A stretch of 64,000 nt of DNA from Verrucomicrobium sp. GAS474 (GTDB lineage: Bacteria; Verrucomicrobiota; Verrucomicrobiia; Methylacidiphilales; GAS474): assembly GCF_900105685.1 (NCBI RefSeq), contig NZ_LT629781.1:2170001-2234000 (forward strand). Reading direction: 5' to 3'. Below are positions 50,114-59,380 of the stretch, piece after piece (within the stretch, counting starts at the first letter, position 1; every line of letters starts with the position of its first letter). Below the pieces are notes generated by a model. That model had not been told where the DNA came from, ran no database searches, and saw only the letters and a program-made list of their open reading frames with translations. The translations under genes and the position numbers were made by a program.

Positions 50114-50773
50114 TCAGGCGAAGCGTTCTTCCTTCCAGGGGCAGGCGGTGTTCGAGTAGCCGCGCTGTTCCCAGAAGCCGGGACGGTCTTCGGTAAGGAA
50201 CTCGATTTCCTTCACGAATTTGGCCCCCTTCCAGGCGTAGAGCTTCGGGACGATGACCCGGGCGGGACCGCCGTGCTCGCGGGAAAGAGCTTCCCCGTCG
50301 AAGCGGGTGGCGATCAGGACGTCGTCGTCCAGCAGGGATTCCATCGGAACATTGGTAGAATAGCTGTCGGAGGAGGTAAAGAAAACAAAACGGGCCTCGG
50401 GCAAAGGACGGACGAGGTCGATCAGGGTGGCGAAGGCGACCCCGGCCCAGCGGCAGTCGTATTTGCTCCAGGTGGTGACGCAATGGAAGTCGCTGACATC
50501 GTCGACCTGGGGGATGGCGTTGAAGGCTTCCCAGCCGAATTCGATCGGGGTCTCGACGGCCCCGCCGATCTTCAGCCGCCAGCGGGGGAGGTCGATCCGG
50601 GGCTGGATGCCGAGGTCGAGGACGGGGAAGGCCCCTCCCTGGGTGAGGTGTTGGCCGGGGGGGAGGCGTTCCCCGCTGCGGACGGCATCCCGGGGCGCGG
50701 GCGGGAGGCCGGCCTGACGGGCCTTCATCTTCGCCGCCCACCGTTCCTTGGCCTCAATGTGGAGGGGGATCAT
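50114..50773 (-). CDS. Sulfite-oxidase-like molybdopterin enzyme (YedY/MsrP-like)
   Basis: 219 aa. The oxidoreductase molybdopterin-binding domain is seen: WRLKIGGAVETPIEF, DFHCVTTWSKYDCRWAGV with the Mo-coordinating Cys in FHCVT, DVLIATRFDGEALSREHGGPARVIVPKLYAWKGAKFVKEI, the typical 'GGPxRlvvP..Y..Ks.Kw' block. It lacks a Tat signal, so this is a cytosolic form, unlike MsrP. Reaction and substrate are unknown; reduction of an S- or N-oxide is possible. The start overlaps the rpoN stop by four bases. Confidence 0.85.
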   Translation of the reverse strand: MIPLHIEAKERWAAKMKARQAGLPPAPRDAVRSGERLPPGQHLTQGGAFPVLDLGIQPRIDLPRWRLKIGGAVETPIEFGWEAFNAIPQVDDVSDFHCVTTWSKYDCRWAGVAFATLIDLVRPLPEARFVFFTSSDSYSTNVPMESLLDDDVLIATRFDGEALSREHGGPARVIVPKLYAWKGAKFVKEIEFLTEDRPGFWEQRGYSNTACPWKEERFA

Positions 50774-52209
50774 GACCCCGTGCGGCGAAGGTTCGAGGGG
50801 AGGATGTTCAATTCGGAGCGGTATTTGGCGACGGTGCGCCGGGCCAGCGGGATGCCGCGCTCGGAAAGGATGGTGACGATCTCCTGGTCGGAGAGGGGCT
50901 TCTGGGGATTCTCCCGGGAGACGAGGTCGGCGATCGATTCCTTAACGCTGGTATTGGAGAGGAATTCCCCGCTGGAGGTCTGGTAGCCGGGGGTGAAGAA
51001 GTATTTCAGATCGAAGACACCCCACGGGGTCTGGATGTACTTGTTCGCGATGGCGCGGCTGACGGTCGTCTCGTGGACGCTGACGGCCTCGGCGATCTGG
51101 CTCATCGTGAGGGGCTTCAGCATCGCGGCCCCCTGCTCGAAGAACTCGGTCTGCCTCGCGACGATCGCCGTGGCGATGTTGAAGAGGGTCTGCTGCCGGA
51201 GGTGGAGGCACTTGATGATGAACTTCCCGGAGCGGATCTTGTCCTTCAGGTACTCGCGGACCTTCGCGTCGTTGCCGTCGGTGGCGAGGATGTCCTTGTA
51301 GGTGTCGCTGATGCGGAGGCGGGGAACGGCGTCGTCGTTCAGGACGACGACCCACTGCGTCCCCTGCTTCTGCACGGCGAGCTCGGCCTGGACGATGTTC
51401 CTCTTGTCGTCGGGAGCGTAGGTCGAGCCGGGGCGGGGCTGGAGGGTCGAGATGAAGTGGGCGGCCTGGTTCACCCGCTCCACCGGGACGCGGAGGGCGC
51501 GGGCGATATCCTGGAACTTCCTCCGGCCGAGGTCGGGAAGGTGGTGGGAGACGATGGCGGCCTCGATGTCCTCGGCCTTGCCCAGGCGGTCGAGCTGGAT
51601 GAGGAGGCACTCCCGGAGGTCCCGGGCGGCGACGCCGATGGGGTCGAAGGTCTGGACGAGGGCGAGTGCCTGGTGGACGACCGCCGCGGGGAGCATCGCC
51701 GAGGCGGCGACCTCGTCGAGGGTGGCGGTGAGGAAGCCGTCGTCGTCGAGGCTCCCGATGATCTCCTTGCCCGCCTCGATGATCTTCGGATCGTCGGCGG
51801 CGAGGGTGAGCTGCTCCGTCAGGTGGGCGGAGAGGCTCTCCTCCTCGGCCTGGGAATCGAAGAAATAGCGGCGGCGCTCGGCGTCCTCGGCGGTGTAGGA
51901 GCCGTTTCCGGCCTTCGACTGGGCGAAGTATTCCCGCCAGTCGGCATCGGCCTCGGCGGCCGCCTCGGCGTCGCGGTCGCTCGATTCGCTCCCGCTGCTC
52001 TCGCCGTCCCAGTCGTCGGCGGTCGAGTCGGTATTCTCGGGACCCGGTTCCTCGTGCATCTCCTCGAGGACCGGGTTGATCTCGATCTCCTGCTGGATGA
52101 GGGAACGGAGCTCCAGCGCCGGGGCCTGCAGCAGCGCGAGCGACTGCTGCATCTGCGGCGAGAGCGTCTGGCCGAGCCCGAGGTTTTGATGGAGTCCGAA
52201 ACCGCCCAT
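50770..52209 (-). CDS. rpoN: RNA polymerase sigma-54 factor
   Basis: 479 aa, normal for RpoN. The N-terminal activator-interacting region is GLGQTLSPQMQQSLALLQAPALEL with the LxxLL-type helix, followed by an acidic linker (residues ~50-110), the core-binding part, the helix-turn-helix SQIAEAVSVHETTVSRAIANKYIQTPWG, and the RpoN box ARRTVAKYR at residues 456-464. It directs transcription from -24/-12 promoters with enhancer-binding proteins, none of which are in the window. It lies upstream of the sulfite-oxidase-like gene, and diverges from the MBL gene. Confidence 0.97.
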   Translation of the reverse strand: MGGFGLHQNLGLGQTLSPQMQQSLALLQAPALELRSLIQQEIEINPVLEEMHEEPGPENTDSTADDWDGESSGSESSDRDAEAAAEADADWREYFAQSKAGNGSYTAEDAERRRYFFDSQAEEESLSAHLTEQLTLAADDPKIIEAGKEIIGSLDDDGFLTATLDEVAASAMLPAAVVHQALALVQTFDPIGVAARDLRECLLIQLDRLGKAEDIEAAIVSHHLPDLGRRKFQDIARALRVPVERVNQAAHFISTLQPRPGSTYAPDDKRNIVQAELAVQKQGTQWVVVLNDDAVPRLRISDTYKDILATDGNDAKVREYLKDKIRSGKFIIKCLHLRQQTLFNIATAIVARQTEFFEQGAAMLKPLTMSQIAEAVSVHETTVSRAIANKYIQTPWGVFDLKYFFTPGYQTSSGEFLSNTSVKESIADLVSRENPQKPLSDQEIVTILSERGIPLARRTVAKYRSELNILPSNLRRTGS

Positions 52210-52274
52210 GGATGGATCTACATTAAAATCCCTTCTCAGGGTTGCAAATGGAAAAGTGGCGAAAAGTGGGGAAT

Positions 52275-52290
52275 TGGCATGATTTTCGCT
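52275..52290 (+). promoter_or_regulatory. Candidate sigma-54 promoter (-24/-12) for the MBL hydrolase
   Basis: TGGCATGATTTTCGCT at 52275-52290 matches the -24/-12 consensus closely: GG at -25/-24 and GC at -13/-12 with the required ten-base spacing; the second T of TTGC is replaced by C. It lies 35 bp before the GTG start of the MBL gene, in the intergenic region next to rpoN itself. An overlapping sigma-70 -35 (TTGGCA) is possible, so the reading is uncertain. Confidence 0.45.
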
Positions 52291-52324
52291 GCATTTTTCT
52301 ACTTAGAGAGCGTAGTTTGGCGGG

Positions 52325-53107
52325 GTGCTTCGTTTCACCGTCCTCGCCAGCGGCAGCAGCGGCAACTGCGCCTACCTCGAGACCGCCTCCTGCCGCCTCC
52401 TGATCGACGCGGGCGTGAGCGGGCGGCGGATCGACCAGGCCCTCGCCGCCCTCGGCCGCTCGCTGAAGGAAGTCGAGGCCGTCTTCCTCACCCACGAGCA
52501 CAGCGACCACACCTCGGGCCTCGCCGTCGTGGCGAAGAAGCTCGGCATCCCGATCTGGTGCAACCGGGCGACGATGGAATTCCTCCAGCCGAACCTCCCG
52601 GGCTACGACAAGTGGCGGCTCTTCGAGACGGGGGAGACCCTTTCCATCGGCAACCTGACGATCGAGACATTCCCGATCTCCCACGACGCGTACGACCCCG
52701 TCGGCTACATCTTCCACCACGACCTCGGGAGCGTCGGCTTCCTCACCGACCTCGGCCACGCGACGAGGCTGGTGATCGAGCGGGTCCGTCGGGCGCGGGC
52801 GCTGGTGCTCGAGGCGAACTACGACCTCGCCCTCCTCCACGCCGACACGAAGCGGCCCTGGGCGGTGAAGCAGCGGATCCTTTCCCGGCACGGCCATCTC
52901 TCGAACGAGGCGGCGGCGGAGCTGGCCGCGCAGATCGCCGGGGACAAGCTCGAAGACCTCTACCTCGGCCACCTCAGCGCCGATTGCAATCATCCCGACG
53001 TGGCGGCCCGCGTCGTCGGCGACCGCCTCCGCGAGGCGGGCCACGGCCATATCCGTCTCCATCCCCTCGCGCCCGATATCGCGGCGGCGACGCTCTGTTG
53101 GGATTAG
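52325..53107 (+). CDS. MBL-fold metallo-hydrolase, YycJ/WalJ-like
   Basis: 260 aa, GTG start. The metallo-beta-lactamase motif is FLTHEHSDHTSG (HxHxDH), preceded by LASGSSGNCAYLE with LLIDAGVS, and followed by GFLTDLGHA and LEANYDLALL. These are the blocks of the YycJ/RNase-like MBL subgroup that belongs to DNA or RNA processing enzymes. B. subtilis YycJ (WalJ) is linked to coordination of cell wall and replication and may be a nuclease. The stop precedes a 485-bp leader with the c-di-AMP riboswitch of the kdp operon. Confidence 0.9.
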   Translation: MLRFTVLASGSSGNCAYLETASCRLLIDAGVSGRRIDQALAALGRSLKEVEAVFLTHEHSDHTSGLAVVAKKLGIPIWCNRATMEFLQPNLPGYDKWRLFETGETLSIGNLTIETFPISHDAYDPVGYIFHHDLGSVGFLTDLGHATRLVIERVRRARALVLEANYDLALLHADTKRPWAVKQRILSRHGHLSNEAAAELAAQIAGDKLEDLYLGHLSADCNHPDVAARVVGDRLREAGHGHIRLHPLAPDIAAATLCWD

Positions 53108-53169
53108 GCGGGCGCGCGACGGGGCTTGCTTTCAAGGGGCGGCCATGTTATCCTGACGACGCAGCAGCC

Positions 53170-53325
53170 TAAGCTTCGCCTATCCAAGGCGCGGCGCGGA
53201 GGAACCACTTCCCTTGCTTTCATCGGCACGGGACGGGGCGCAGGAGCCGGGTAACCGGAACTCCGGGTCACTTCCATGACCCAGCCCGTCAGCTAACTTC
53301 GTCGGCACATGGAAGGGCGATGCCA
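53170..53325 (+). ncRNA. c-di-AMP riboswitch (ydaO/yuaA class) of the kdp operon
   Basis: The sequence carries the class signatures: GGAGGAACCA (53199-53208), the block CCCGTCAGCTAACTTCGTCGGC, and a closing P1 TCGCC (53176-53180) with GGCGA (53316-53320). The class pseudoknot-like long-range pairing is present and perfect over 8 bp: CTTCCATG (53271-53278) with CATGGAAG (53308-53315). It lies upstream of the kdp potassium-uptake genes, a known target of this riboswitch class, where c-di-AMP binding switches off expression. The expression platform is not certain: a stem GCACCGG/CCGGTGC at 53327-53345 follows immediately, without a T tract. Confidence 0.92.
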
Positions 53326-53494
53326 CGCACCGGCTGATCCGGTGCGACCTGGCGCCACCCGGGGCCTTCGACCTGATCGAGCCTCGCGGCGGTTCCACAT
53401 CCCCTTGAAAAAACGCTTCGGCGTCGCGTCGTGCCCGCGTGTCTTCATGCCGGGCGGAGCGTCGCTGCGCCGAGGCAACGAACAGGAGAGCGAT

Positions 53495-53596
53495 GTGAAA
53501 ACGTCCCAGTCCGCCATGCCCCGCCATGCCGTGCCCTCGTCCCCGAGGGCCGGAGAGAGAAGAGAATCAGCGACCGAGATCGGGAGGCCGCTGTGA
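53495..53596 (+). CDS. Possible 33-aa leader peptide in the kdp leader
   Basis: A GTG at 53495 is preceded by AGGAGAG, opens a 33-codon frame and ends with TGA overlapping the start of the next small gene by four bases (GTGA). The product is hydrophilic and Ser/Arg-rich (VKTSQSAMPRHAV...). It could couple translation to the small membrane peptide that follows. No conservation evidence can be obtained here, and codon use is not decisive. Confidence 0.3.
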   Translation: MKTSQSAMPRHAVPSSPRAGERRESATEIGRPL

Positions 53597-53676
53597 GCGA
53601 TCTCCTCTACGCCGTCGTCACCGTCGCGCTGTTCGGCGCGGCCCTTGCCTACGCCCATGCGTGCGGGCGCCTCTGA
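53593..53676 (+). CDS. 27-aa single-span membrane peptide upstream of kdpF
   Basis: GTG 53593 to TGA 53676. The peptide begins MSDLLYAVVTVALFGAALAY and ends AHACGRL: one membrane helix with a short cysteine-containing tail. Very short helices of this pattern occur directly before kdpF in several phyla; I recall the pattern but cannot name a family. It ends 14 bp before kdpF, and overlaps the possible leader peptide. It is probably a small accessory of the Kdp complex. Confidence 0.6.
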   Translation: MSDLLYAVVTVALFGAALAYAHACGRL

Positions 53677-53690
53677 AGAAAGGAAACCCC

Positions 53691-53771
53691 ATGGTCCTCT
53701 TCGTCACGCTCCTCGCGCTCGTCCTCCTGGGCTACCTGCTCACGGCCATGATCTGGCCGGAAAAATTCTAA
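53691..53771 (+). CDS. kdpF: Potassium-transporting ATPase subunit KdpF
   Basis: 26 aa, close to the 29 aa of E. coli KdpF, with a ribosome site AAGGAAA before ATG 53691. It is one membrane helix, LFVTLLALVLLGYLLTAMIWP, ending in the family-like charged tail PEKF. KdpF is a lipid-like stabiliser of the KdpABC complex in the inner membrane. It is 10 bp upstream of kdpA. Confidence 0.85.
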   Translation: MVLFVTLLALVLLGYLLTAMIWPEKF

Positions 53772-53781
53772 CACTCCCCTC

Positions 53782-55581
53782 ATGAACTCTCACGGTTGGA
53801 TTCAGTTGGCGGTCTTTCTCGGACTGCTCCTCGCCCTCACGAAACCCCTCGGCCTCTACCTCGTCCAGGTGCTCCGTCCCGACGGACGGACCTGGCTCGA
53901 TCCGGTGCTCCGGCCCGTCGAGCGGTGGACCTACCGCCTCGGCGGCGTCGATCCCGGCAGGGAACAGGACTGGAAGCGCTACACCGTCGCGCTCCTCCTC
54001 TTCAGCCTGACGGGGGCGGCCCTCACCTACGTGCTGCTGCGGTGCCAGGGCTGGCTTCCGCTCAATCCGCAGAAGCTCCCGGGGCTCAGCCCCGACCTCG
54101 CCTTCAACACGGCGATCAGCTTCACGACGAACACGAACTGGCAGAGCTACGCCGGCGAGTCGACGATGTCGTATCTCTCGCAGATGGTCGCGCTGGTGAT
54201 CCACAACTTCACCTCGGCGGCGACCGGCATCGCCATCGCCGCCGCGCTGGTGCGGGGCATCGCGCGGCAATCGACGATGACGCTCGGGAACTTCTGGGTC
54301 GATCTCGTGAGGGCGACCTACTACCTCCTCCTGCCCATCTCGGTCGTCGTCGCGGTCTTCCTCGTCTCGCAGGGGGTCGTCCAGAACTTCAAGCCCTACG
54401 ACACGGTCCCCCTCGTCGAGAAGCAGACGATCCAGGTGCCGAAGACCGACGACGCGGGCAACGCCGTGAACGACGCGAAGGGCGACCCCGTCCTGGTCGA
54501 CCAGGTCGTCGACACCCAGACCGTCGTCCAGGGCCCCGTCGCCTCGCAGGTCGCGATCAAGATGCTCGGGACGAACGGCGGCGGCTACGTCAACGCGAAC
54601 GCCGCCCACCCCTTCGAGAACCCGACGCCGCTCTCGAACCTCGTCCAGATGCTCCTCATTTTCGCGATCCCGAGCGCCCTGACGTGGTGGCTGGGCCGGA
54701 CGGTCGGCAACCAGGGCCACGGCTGGGCCGTCTGGGCCGCGATGGCGCTCCTCTTCGTCGGGGCCTTCCTCGTCTGCTGGCATTACGAGGCGGCGGGCAA
54801 TCCGATCCACGCCGGGCTCGGCGTCGCCGCCGCCGACGGGAACATGGAGGGGAAGGAGGTCCGCTTCGGGATCTTCAACTCGGCCCTCTTCGCCACGGTG
54901 ACGACCGACGCCTCGTGCGGCGCGGTGAACGCGATGCACGATTCGTTCACCCCGCTCGGCGGGCTCGTCCCGCTCTTCAACATCATGCTCGGCGAGGTCG
55001 TCTTCGGCGGCGTCGGCGCGGGGCTCTACGGGATGCTCGTCTTCGTCGTCCTCGGCGTCTTCATCGCCGGGCTGATGATCGGGCGTACCCCCGAATACCT
55101 CGGCAAGAAGATCGGGGCGTACGAGGTGAAGATGGCGATGCTCGTCGTCCTCGTCCTCGCCGCCTCGATCCTCGGCTTCAGCGCCTGGGCCTCGGCGAGC
55201 GAGTGGGGCAGGGCGGGCCTCAACAACCAGGGCCCCCACGGCCTGAGCGAGATCCTCTACGCCTTCACCTCGGCGACGGGGAACAACGGCAGCGCCTTCG
55301 CGGGGCTGACCGCGAACACCCCGTGGTACAACACCACGCTCGGCCTCGCCATGTTCATCGGGCGCTTCCTGATGATCGTCCCGGTGATGGCCCTCGCCGG
55401 GGCGCTGGCGGCGAAGAAGCGCGTCCCCGACGGCCCCGGGGCGTTCCCCGTCTCGGGGGCGACCTTCGTCTTCCTCCTCATCGCCACCGTCCTCCTCGTC
55501 GGCGCGCTCAACTTCGTCCCCGCGCTGGCCCTCGGCCCCGTCGTCGAGCACTTCCTGATGCGCGGCGGCCAGCTGTTCTAA
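53782..55581 (+). CDS. kdpA: Potassium-transporting ATPase subunit KdpA
   Basis: 599 aa, the channel-like K+-selecting subunit, a member of the superfamily of K+ transporters with four pseudo-repeats. Selectivity-filter loops are seen: [13 protein letters not shown] (first), [12 protein letters not shown] (second), [21 protein letters not shown] (third) and [14 protein letters not shown] (fourth). About ten membrane helices. K+ passes from KdpA to KdpB for ATP-driven high-affinity uptake at low external potassium. Followed by kdpB after 16 bp. Confidence 0.97.
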   Translation: MNSHGWIQLAVFLGLLLALTKPLGLYLVQVLRPDGRTWLDPVLRPVERWTYRLGGVDPGREQDWKRYTVALLLFSLTGAALTYVLLRCQGWLPLNPQKLPGLSPDLAFNTAISFTTNTNWQSYAGESTMSYLSQMVALVIHNFTSAATGIAIAAALVRGIARQSTMTLGNFWVDLVRATYYLLLPISVVVAVFLVSQGVVQNFKPYDTVPLVEKQTIQVPKTDDAGNAVNDAKGDPVLVDQVVDTQTVVQGPVASQVAIKMLGTNGGGYVNANAAHPFENPTPLSNLVQMLLIFAIPSALTWWLGRTVGNQGHGWAVWAAMALLFVGAFLVCWHYEAAGNPIHAGLGVAAADGNMEGKEVRFGIFNSALFATVTTDASCGAVNAMHDSFTPLGGLVPLFNIMLGEVVFGGVGAGLYGMLVFVVLGVFIAGLMIGRTPEYLGKKIGAYEVKMAMLVVLVLAASILGFSAWASASEWGRAGLNNQGPHGLSEILYAFTSATGNNGSAFAGLTANTPWYNTTLGLAMFIGRFLMIVPVMALAGALAAKKRVPDGPGAFPVSGATFVFLLIATVLLVGALNFVPALALGPVVEHFLMRGGQLF

Positions 55582-55597
55582 CTTCCACTTCCCTTCC

Positions 55598-57643
55598 ATG
55601 AAAACGCATTCTCTCTTCGATCCCCGCATGCTCCTTCCCGCCCTCGGGGATTCGTTCCGGAAGCTCCACCCGGCCCGGCTCTTCAAGAATCCCGTGATGG
55701 GCGTCACCGCCGTCGGTGCGCTCCTCACGACCCTCGAGGTTTTCCTCTCGAGCGAGCCGCCGCGCTTCACCGTCCAGATCTCCCTCTGGCTCTGGTTCAC
55801 CGTCCTCTTCGCCAACTTCGCCGAGGCGATGGCCGAGGGGCGCGGCAAGGCGCAGGCCGCCTCGCTGCGGCAATCGCGGCGCTCGCTGACCGCCCGGAAG
55901 CTCGTCCCGCTGGGCTTGGGCATCGGCCAGGTGGTTCCCGCCGAAATGCTGCGCCGCGGGGACCTCATCGTCGTCGAGGCCGGGGAGACGATCCCCTGCG
56001 ACGGGACGATCGTGAAAGGCGCGGCCACCGTCGACGAGGCGGCGATCACCGGAGAATCGGCCCCCGTCGTCCGCGAGGCGGGCGGCGACCGCAGCTCCGT
56101 CACCGGCGGGACGCGGGTCCTTTCGGATCGGCTGGAGATCGAGGTGTCGTCCGAGCCGGGCCACAGCTTCCTCGACCGGATGATCGGCCTCGTCGAGGGG
56201 GCGAAACGGCAGAAGACGCCGAACGAGATCGCGCTGACGATCCTCCTCTCGGCCCTCACGATCGTCTTCCTCCTCGTCGTGATGACGCTGATGCCCTTCG
56301 GCCTCTACTCGGGCGCCGCGTTCTCGATCACTGTCCTAGTCGCCCTCCTCGTCTGCCTCATCCCGACGACGATCGGCGGCCTCCTCAGCGCCATCGGCAT
56401 CGCGGGGATCGACCGCCTCGTCCAGAAGAACGTCCTCGCGATGAGCGGCCGCGCCGTCGAGGCGGCGGGCGACGTCGACGTCCTCCTCCTCGACAAGACG
56501 GGGACGATCACCCTCGGCAACCGGCAGGCGGTCGAGTTCTTCCCCGCTCCCGGCTTCGACCTGGCGGCGGTGGCCGATGCGGCCCAGCTCGCCTCGCTCG
56601 CCGACGAGACGCCCGAGGGGCGGAGCATCGTCACCCTGGCGAAGCAGCACGGCCTCCGCGCCCGTTCGGTCAGCCAGGGCGAGGGCATTCGCTTCGTCCC
56701 CTTCACCGCGCAGACCCGGATGAGCGGCGTCGACCTCGCCGGAGCGAACCTCGCCTACCGCAAGGGCGCGGCCGATGCGATCAAGGCCTACGTCGGCGGG
56801 ATGTTCCCCGCGTCCGTCGAGAAGCGGGTCGGGGAGATCGCCAACCTCGGCGGCACCCCCCTCGTCGTCGCTTCCCGTCCCCTGGACGAGGAGAAGCAGG
56901 CCGGAAAGGTGATCGGCGTGATCTACCTGAAGGACGTCGTGAAGGGCGGCCTCGCCGACCGCTTCGCCCGGTTCCGCGCCATGGGGATCCGCACGGTGAT
57001 GATCACCGGGGACAATCCCCGCACCGCCGCCGCCATCGCGAAGGAGGCGGGCGTCGACGACTACCTCGCCGAGGCGACCCCCGAGGACAAGCTCGCCTAC
57101 CTCCGCCGGGAGCAGATGGAAGGCCGCCTCGTCGCGATGACCGGCGACGGGACGAACGACGCTCCGGCCCTCGCCCAGGCCGATGTCGGCGTGGCGATGA
57201 ACACCGGGACCCAGGCGGCGAAGGAGGCCGGGAACATGATCGATCTCGACTCGAACCCGACGAAGCTCATCGAGGTCGTCGAGGTCGGCAAGCAGCTTCT
57301 CATGACCCGGGGGGCGTTGACGACGTTCAGTGTCGCGAACGACGTGGCGAAGTACTTCGCCATCCTCCCGGCCATGTTGATGGCGACCTTCCCCGCCGTC
57401 GCGCCGCTCAACGTCATGCGTCTGGCGAGCCCGCAGAGCGCGATCCTCAGCGCGGTGATCTTCAACGCCCTGATCATCGTCGCCCTCATCCCGCTCGCCC
57501 TGCGCGGCGTCACCTTCCGCCCGATGGGCGCGGCGGCCCTCCTGCGCCGGAACCTCTGCCTCTACGGGCTCGGCGGCCTGCTGGCCCCCTTCGCGGGGAT
57601 CAAGGCCGTCGACCTTCTCATCACCCACCTCCACCTCATCTAA
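55598..57643 (+). CDS. kdpB: Potassium-transporting P-type ATPase subunit KdpB
   Basis: 681 aa, a P-type ATPase. The actuator motif TGESAPV, the phosphorylation site DKTGTIT with Asp299, the nucleotide-binding region with KGAADAIK, and the hinge [20 protein letters not shown] are intact. Seven membrane helices are expected. It couples ATP hydrolysis to K+ transport with KdpA and KdpC. The gene lies between kdpA and kdpC with 16- and 6-bp gaps. Nothing in it is odd. Confidence 0.98.
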   Translation: MKTHSLFDPRMLLPALGDSFRKLHPARLFKNPVMGVTAVGALLTTLEVFLSSEPPRFTVQISLWLWFTVLFANFAEAMAEGRGKAQAASLRQSRRSLTARKLVPLGLGIGQVVPAEMLRRGDLIVVEAGETIPCDGTIVKGAATVDEAAITGESAPVVREAGGDRSSVTGGTRVLSDRLEIEVSSEPGHSFLDRMIGLVEGAKRQKTPNEIALTILLSALTIVFLLVVMTLMPFGLYSGAAFSITVLVALLVCLIPTTIGGLLSAIGIAGIDRLVQKNVLAMSGRAVEAAGDVDVLLLDKTGTITLGNRQAVEFFPAPGFDLAAVADAAQLASLADETPEGRSIVTLAKQHGLRARSVSQGEGIRFVPFTAQTRMSGVDLAGANLAYRKGAADAIKAYVGGMFPASVEKRVGEIANLGGTPLVVASRPLDEEKQAGKVIGVIYLKDVVKGGLADRFARFRAMGIRTVMITGDNPRTAAAIAKEAGVDDYLAEATPEDKLAYLRREQMEGRLVAMTGDGTNDAPALAQADVGVAMNTGTQAAKEAGNMIDLDSNPTKLIEVVEVGKQLLMTRGALTTFSVANDVAKYFAILPAMLMATFPAVAPLNVMRLASPQSAILSAVIFNALIIVALIPLALRGVTFRPMGAAALLRRNLCLYGLGGLLAPFAGIKAVDLLITHLHLI

Positions 57644-57649
57644 CCGACC

Positions 57650-58243
57650 ATGAATATCGTGAATTCCCTCAAGACCTCCGTCGTCCTCACCGCGATCCTC
57701 GCCCTCGTCTGCTGCGGCCTCTACCCCCTCCTCGTCTGGGGGTTGGGGCAGGGCCTCTTTCCGGCCCAGGCCAATGGCAGCCTGATCACGGACCGGCATA
57801 ACGTCGTCGTCGGATCGGCCCTGCTCGGCCAGCCGTTCGGCGGGGAAACCTACTTCCACCCCCGTCCTTCGGCGGCGGGTCCCGCCGGCTATGACGCCAC
57901 GGCCTCGGGCGGGACCAACCTCGGGCCGACCTCGAAGAAGCTCGCCGACGCGGTGGCCCAGGCCGTCGCCGCCTACCGGCAGGAGAACGGCCTTTCCGAA
58001 ACGGCGGAGGTCCCCGCCGATGCCGTCACCTCCTCGGGCAGCGGCCTCGACCCCCACATCAGCCTCCGCAACGCCCTCCTCCAGGCTCCCCGGGTGGCGG
58101 CGAAGCGGGGCCTCGCCGAAGGCAAGGTGCGGGCGCTCATCGCCGAGAACACGGATCATCCCTTTCCCCGCTTCCTCGAGGGCGAGCAGCCCCCGGTCAA
58201 CGTCCTGACGCTCAACCTCGCCCTCGACGGCGTCACGAAGTAG
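57650..58243 (+). CDS. kdpC: Potassium-transporting ATPase subunit KdpC
   Basis: 197 aa, normal length. One N-terminal membrane helix (SLKTSVVLTAILALVCCGLYPLLVWGLGQ) and a periplasmic domain with the family blocks GSALLGQPFGGETYFHPRPSA, ASGGTNLGPTSKKL, SSGSGLDPHISLRNALLQAPRVA and a C-terminal VNVLTLNLALD. KdpC stabilises the complex and raises nucleotide affinity. It is followed after nine bases by the KdpD-like gene. Confidence 0.97.
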   Translation: MNIVNSLKTSVVLTAILALVCCGLYPLLVWGLGQGLFPAQANGSLITDRHNVVVGSALLGQPFGGETYFHPRPSAAGPAGYDATASGGTNLGPTSKKLADAVAQAVAAYRQENGLSETAEVPADAVTSSGSGLDPHISLRNALLQAPRVAAKRGLAEGKVRALIAENTDHPFPRFLEGEQPPVNVLTLNLALDGVTK

Positions 58244-58252
58244 ACTGATCCC

Positions 58253-59380
58253 ATGAACGTCAGGCCCTCCCCCGAGGATTTCCTCCGGCTGATCGAGCGT
58301 CAGCGCCGGGGGAAGCTCAAGGTCTACCTCGGTTCGGCCGCGGGGGTGGGCAAGACCTATGCGATGCTCGTCGAGGGGCGGCGGCTGCGGGATCTCGGGG
58401 TCGATGCGGTCATCGGCTATGTGGAACCCCACGCCCGCCCCGAGACGACGGCGCAAATCGGCGGCCTGGAACGGGTGCCGCCCCGGGAGGTCCGGCTGGG
58501 CGGGGGCGGGCCGGCCCTCGCCGAGATGGACCTCGACGCCGTCCTCCGACGGAAGCCGACCGTCGCCCTGGTCGACGAGATGGCCCATACCAACGCCGCC
58601 GGAAGCCCGAACGCCAAACGCTACGACGACATCGAGGCGCTGCTCGACGCGGGCATCCACGTCATCACCACGCTCAACGTCCAGCACTTCGAGTCGCTCT
58701 GCAACGTCGTCGAGCAGGCGACCGGCATCCGCGTGCGGGAGCGGGTGCCCGACACCCTCATCGCCGAGGCCGACCAGATCGTCAACGTCGACCTCCCCGC
58801 CGAGGACCTGATCGATCGCCTGAAGGCCGGAAAAATCTATCCCCCGGAGCAGGCGGCCCGTGCCCTGGAGCATTTCTTCACCGAAGAGAACCTGACCCGC
58901 CTCCGTGAAATGGCCCTCTCCGAAGCCGCGAACTTCCTCGACCGGCGGCAGCGGCGGAAAACCGACGCGGAGGCTTCGGCCGCCTCGCCGACGCTCGCCC
59001 GCGTCGTCGTCGCCGTCAGCAGCGGCGGACCCCATCCCGAGATCCTGCTCCGCAAGGCCTCGCGCCTGGCGCACCAGCTCAACGGGACCTGGCAGGCCGT
59101 CTACGTCCGGACGCCGAGGGAGCATCCCAACCGGCTGTCGCTGGAAATGGAGCGGCGGCTCGCCGCGACCCTGGAAATCGCGCAGAAGATGGGCGGCACC
59201 GTCATCGTCCTGAAGGGGGCCGATGTCGTCGCCGCCTTGGCCGGGTTCGCGCGGGAAGCGGGAGCCTCCCACCTCGTCATGGGGAAGCCGGGGGCGAAGC
59301 CCCTGTCCCGACTCTTCCGGAAGTCGTGGATTGAGCGGCTGGCGGCGGCCCTTCCCGGCGTCGACATCCTGCTGGGCTAA
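58253..59380 (+). CDS. Truncated KdpD: sensor and USP domains, no histidine kinase
   Basis: 375 aa. Residues ~20-230 are the KdpD N-terminal domain with P-loop GSAAGVGKT (27-35) and the highly conserved HTNAAGSPNAKRYDDIEALLDAGI and TTLNVQHFESL. Residues ~245-375 are a universal-stress-protein domain (VVVAVSSGGPHPEILLRKASRLAH...). The membrane helices, HisKA and ATPase domains of E. coli KdpD (894 aa) are missing, and no kdpE follows, so this cannot be a two-component kinase. USP domains of KdpD bind c-di-AMP in some bacteria, which fits the riboswitch. It may regulate Kdp protein directly. Its stop overlaps that of the convergent polX by four bases. Confidence 0.93.
   Translation: MNVRPSPEDFLRLIERQRRGKLKVYLGSAAGVGKTYAMLVEGRRLRDLGVDAVIGYVEPHARPETTAQIGGLERVPPREVRLGGGGPALAEMDLDAVLRRKPTVALVDEMAHTNAAGSPNAKRYDDIEALLDAGIHVITTLNVQHFESLCNVVEQATGIRVRERVPDTLIAEADQIVNVDLPAEDLIDRLKAGKIYPPEQAARALEHFFTEENLTRLREMALSEAANFLDRRQRRKTDAEASAASPTLARVVVAVSSGGPHPEILLRKASRLAHQLNGTWQAVYVRTPREHPNRLSLEMERRLAATLEIAQKMGGTVIVLKGADVVAALAGFAREAGASHLVMGKPGAKPLSRLFRKSWIERLAAALPGVDILLG

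Noticed and set aside
53309-53596. A 95-codon frame across the riboswitch end and kdp leader
   Set aside because: It starts inside the riboswitch pairing region; only its last 33 codons, with their own ribosome site, are considered possible.
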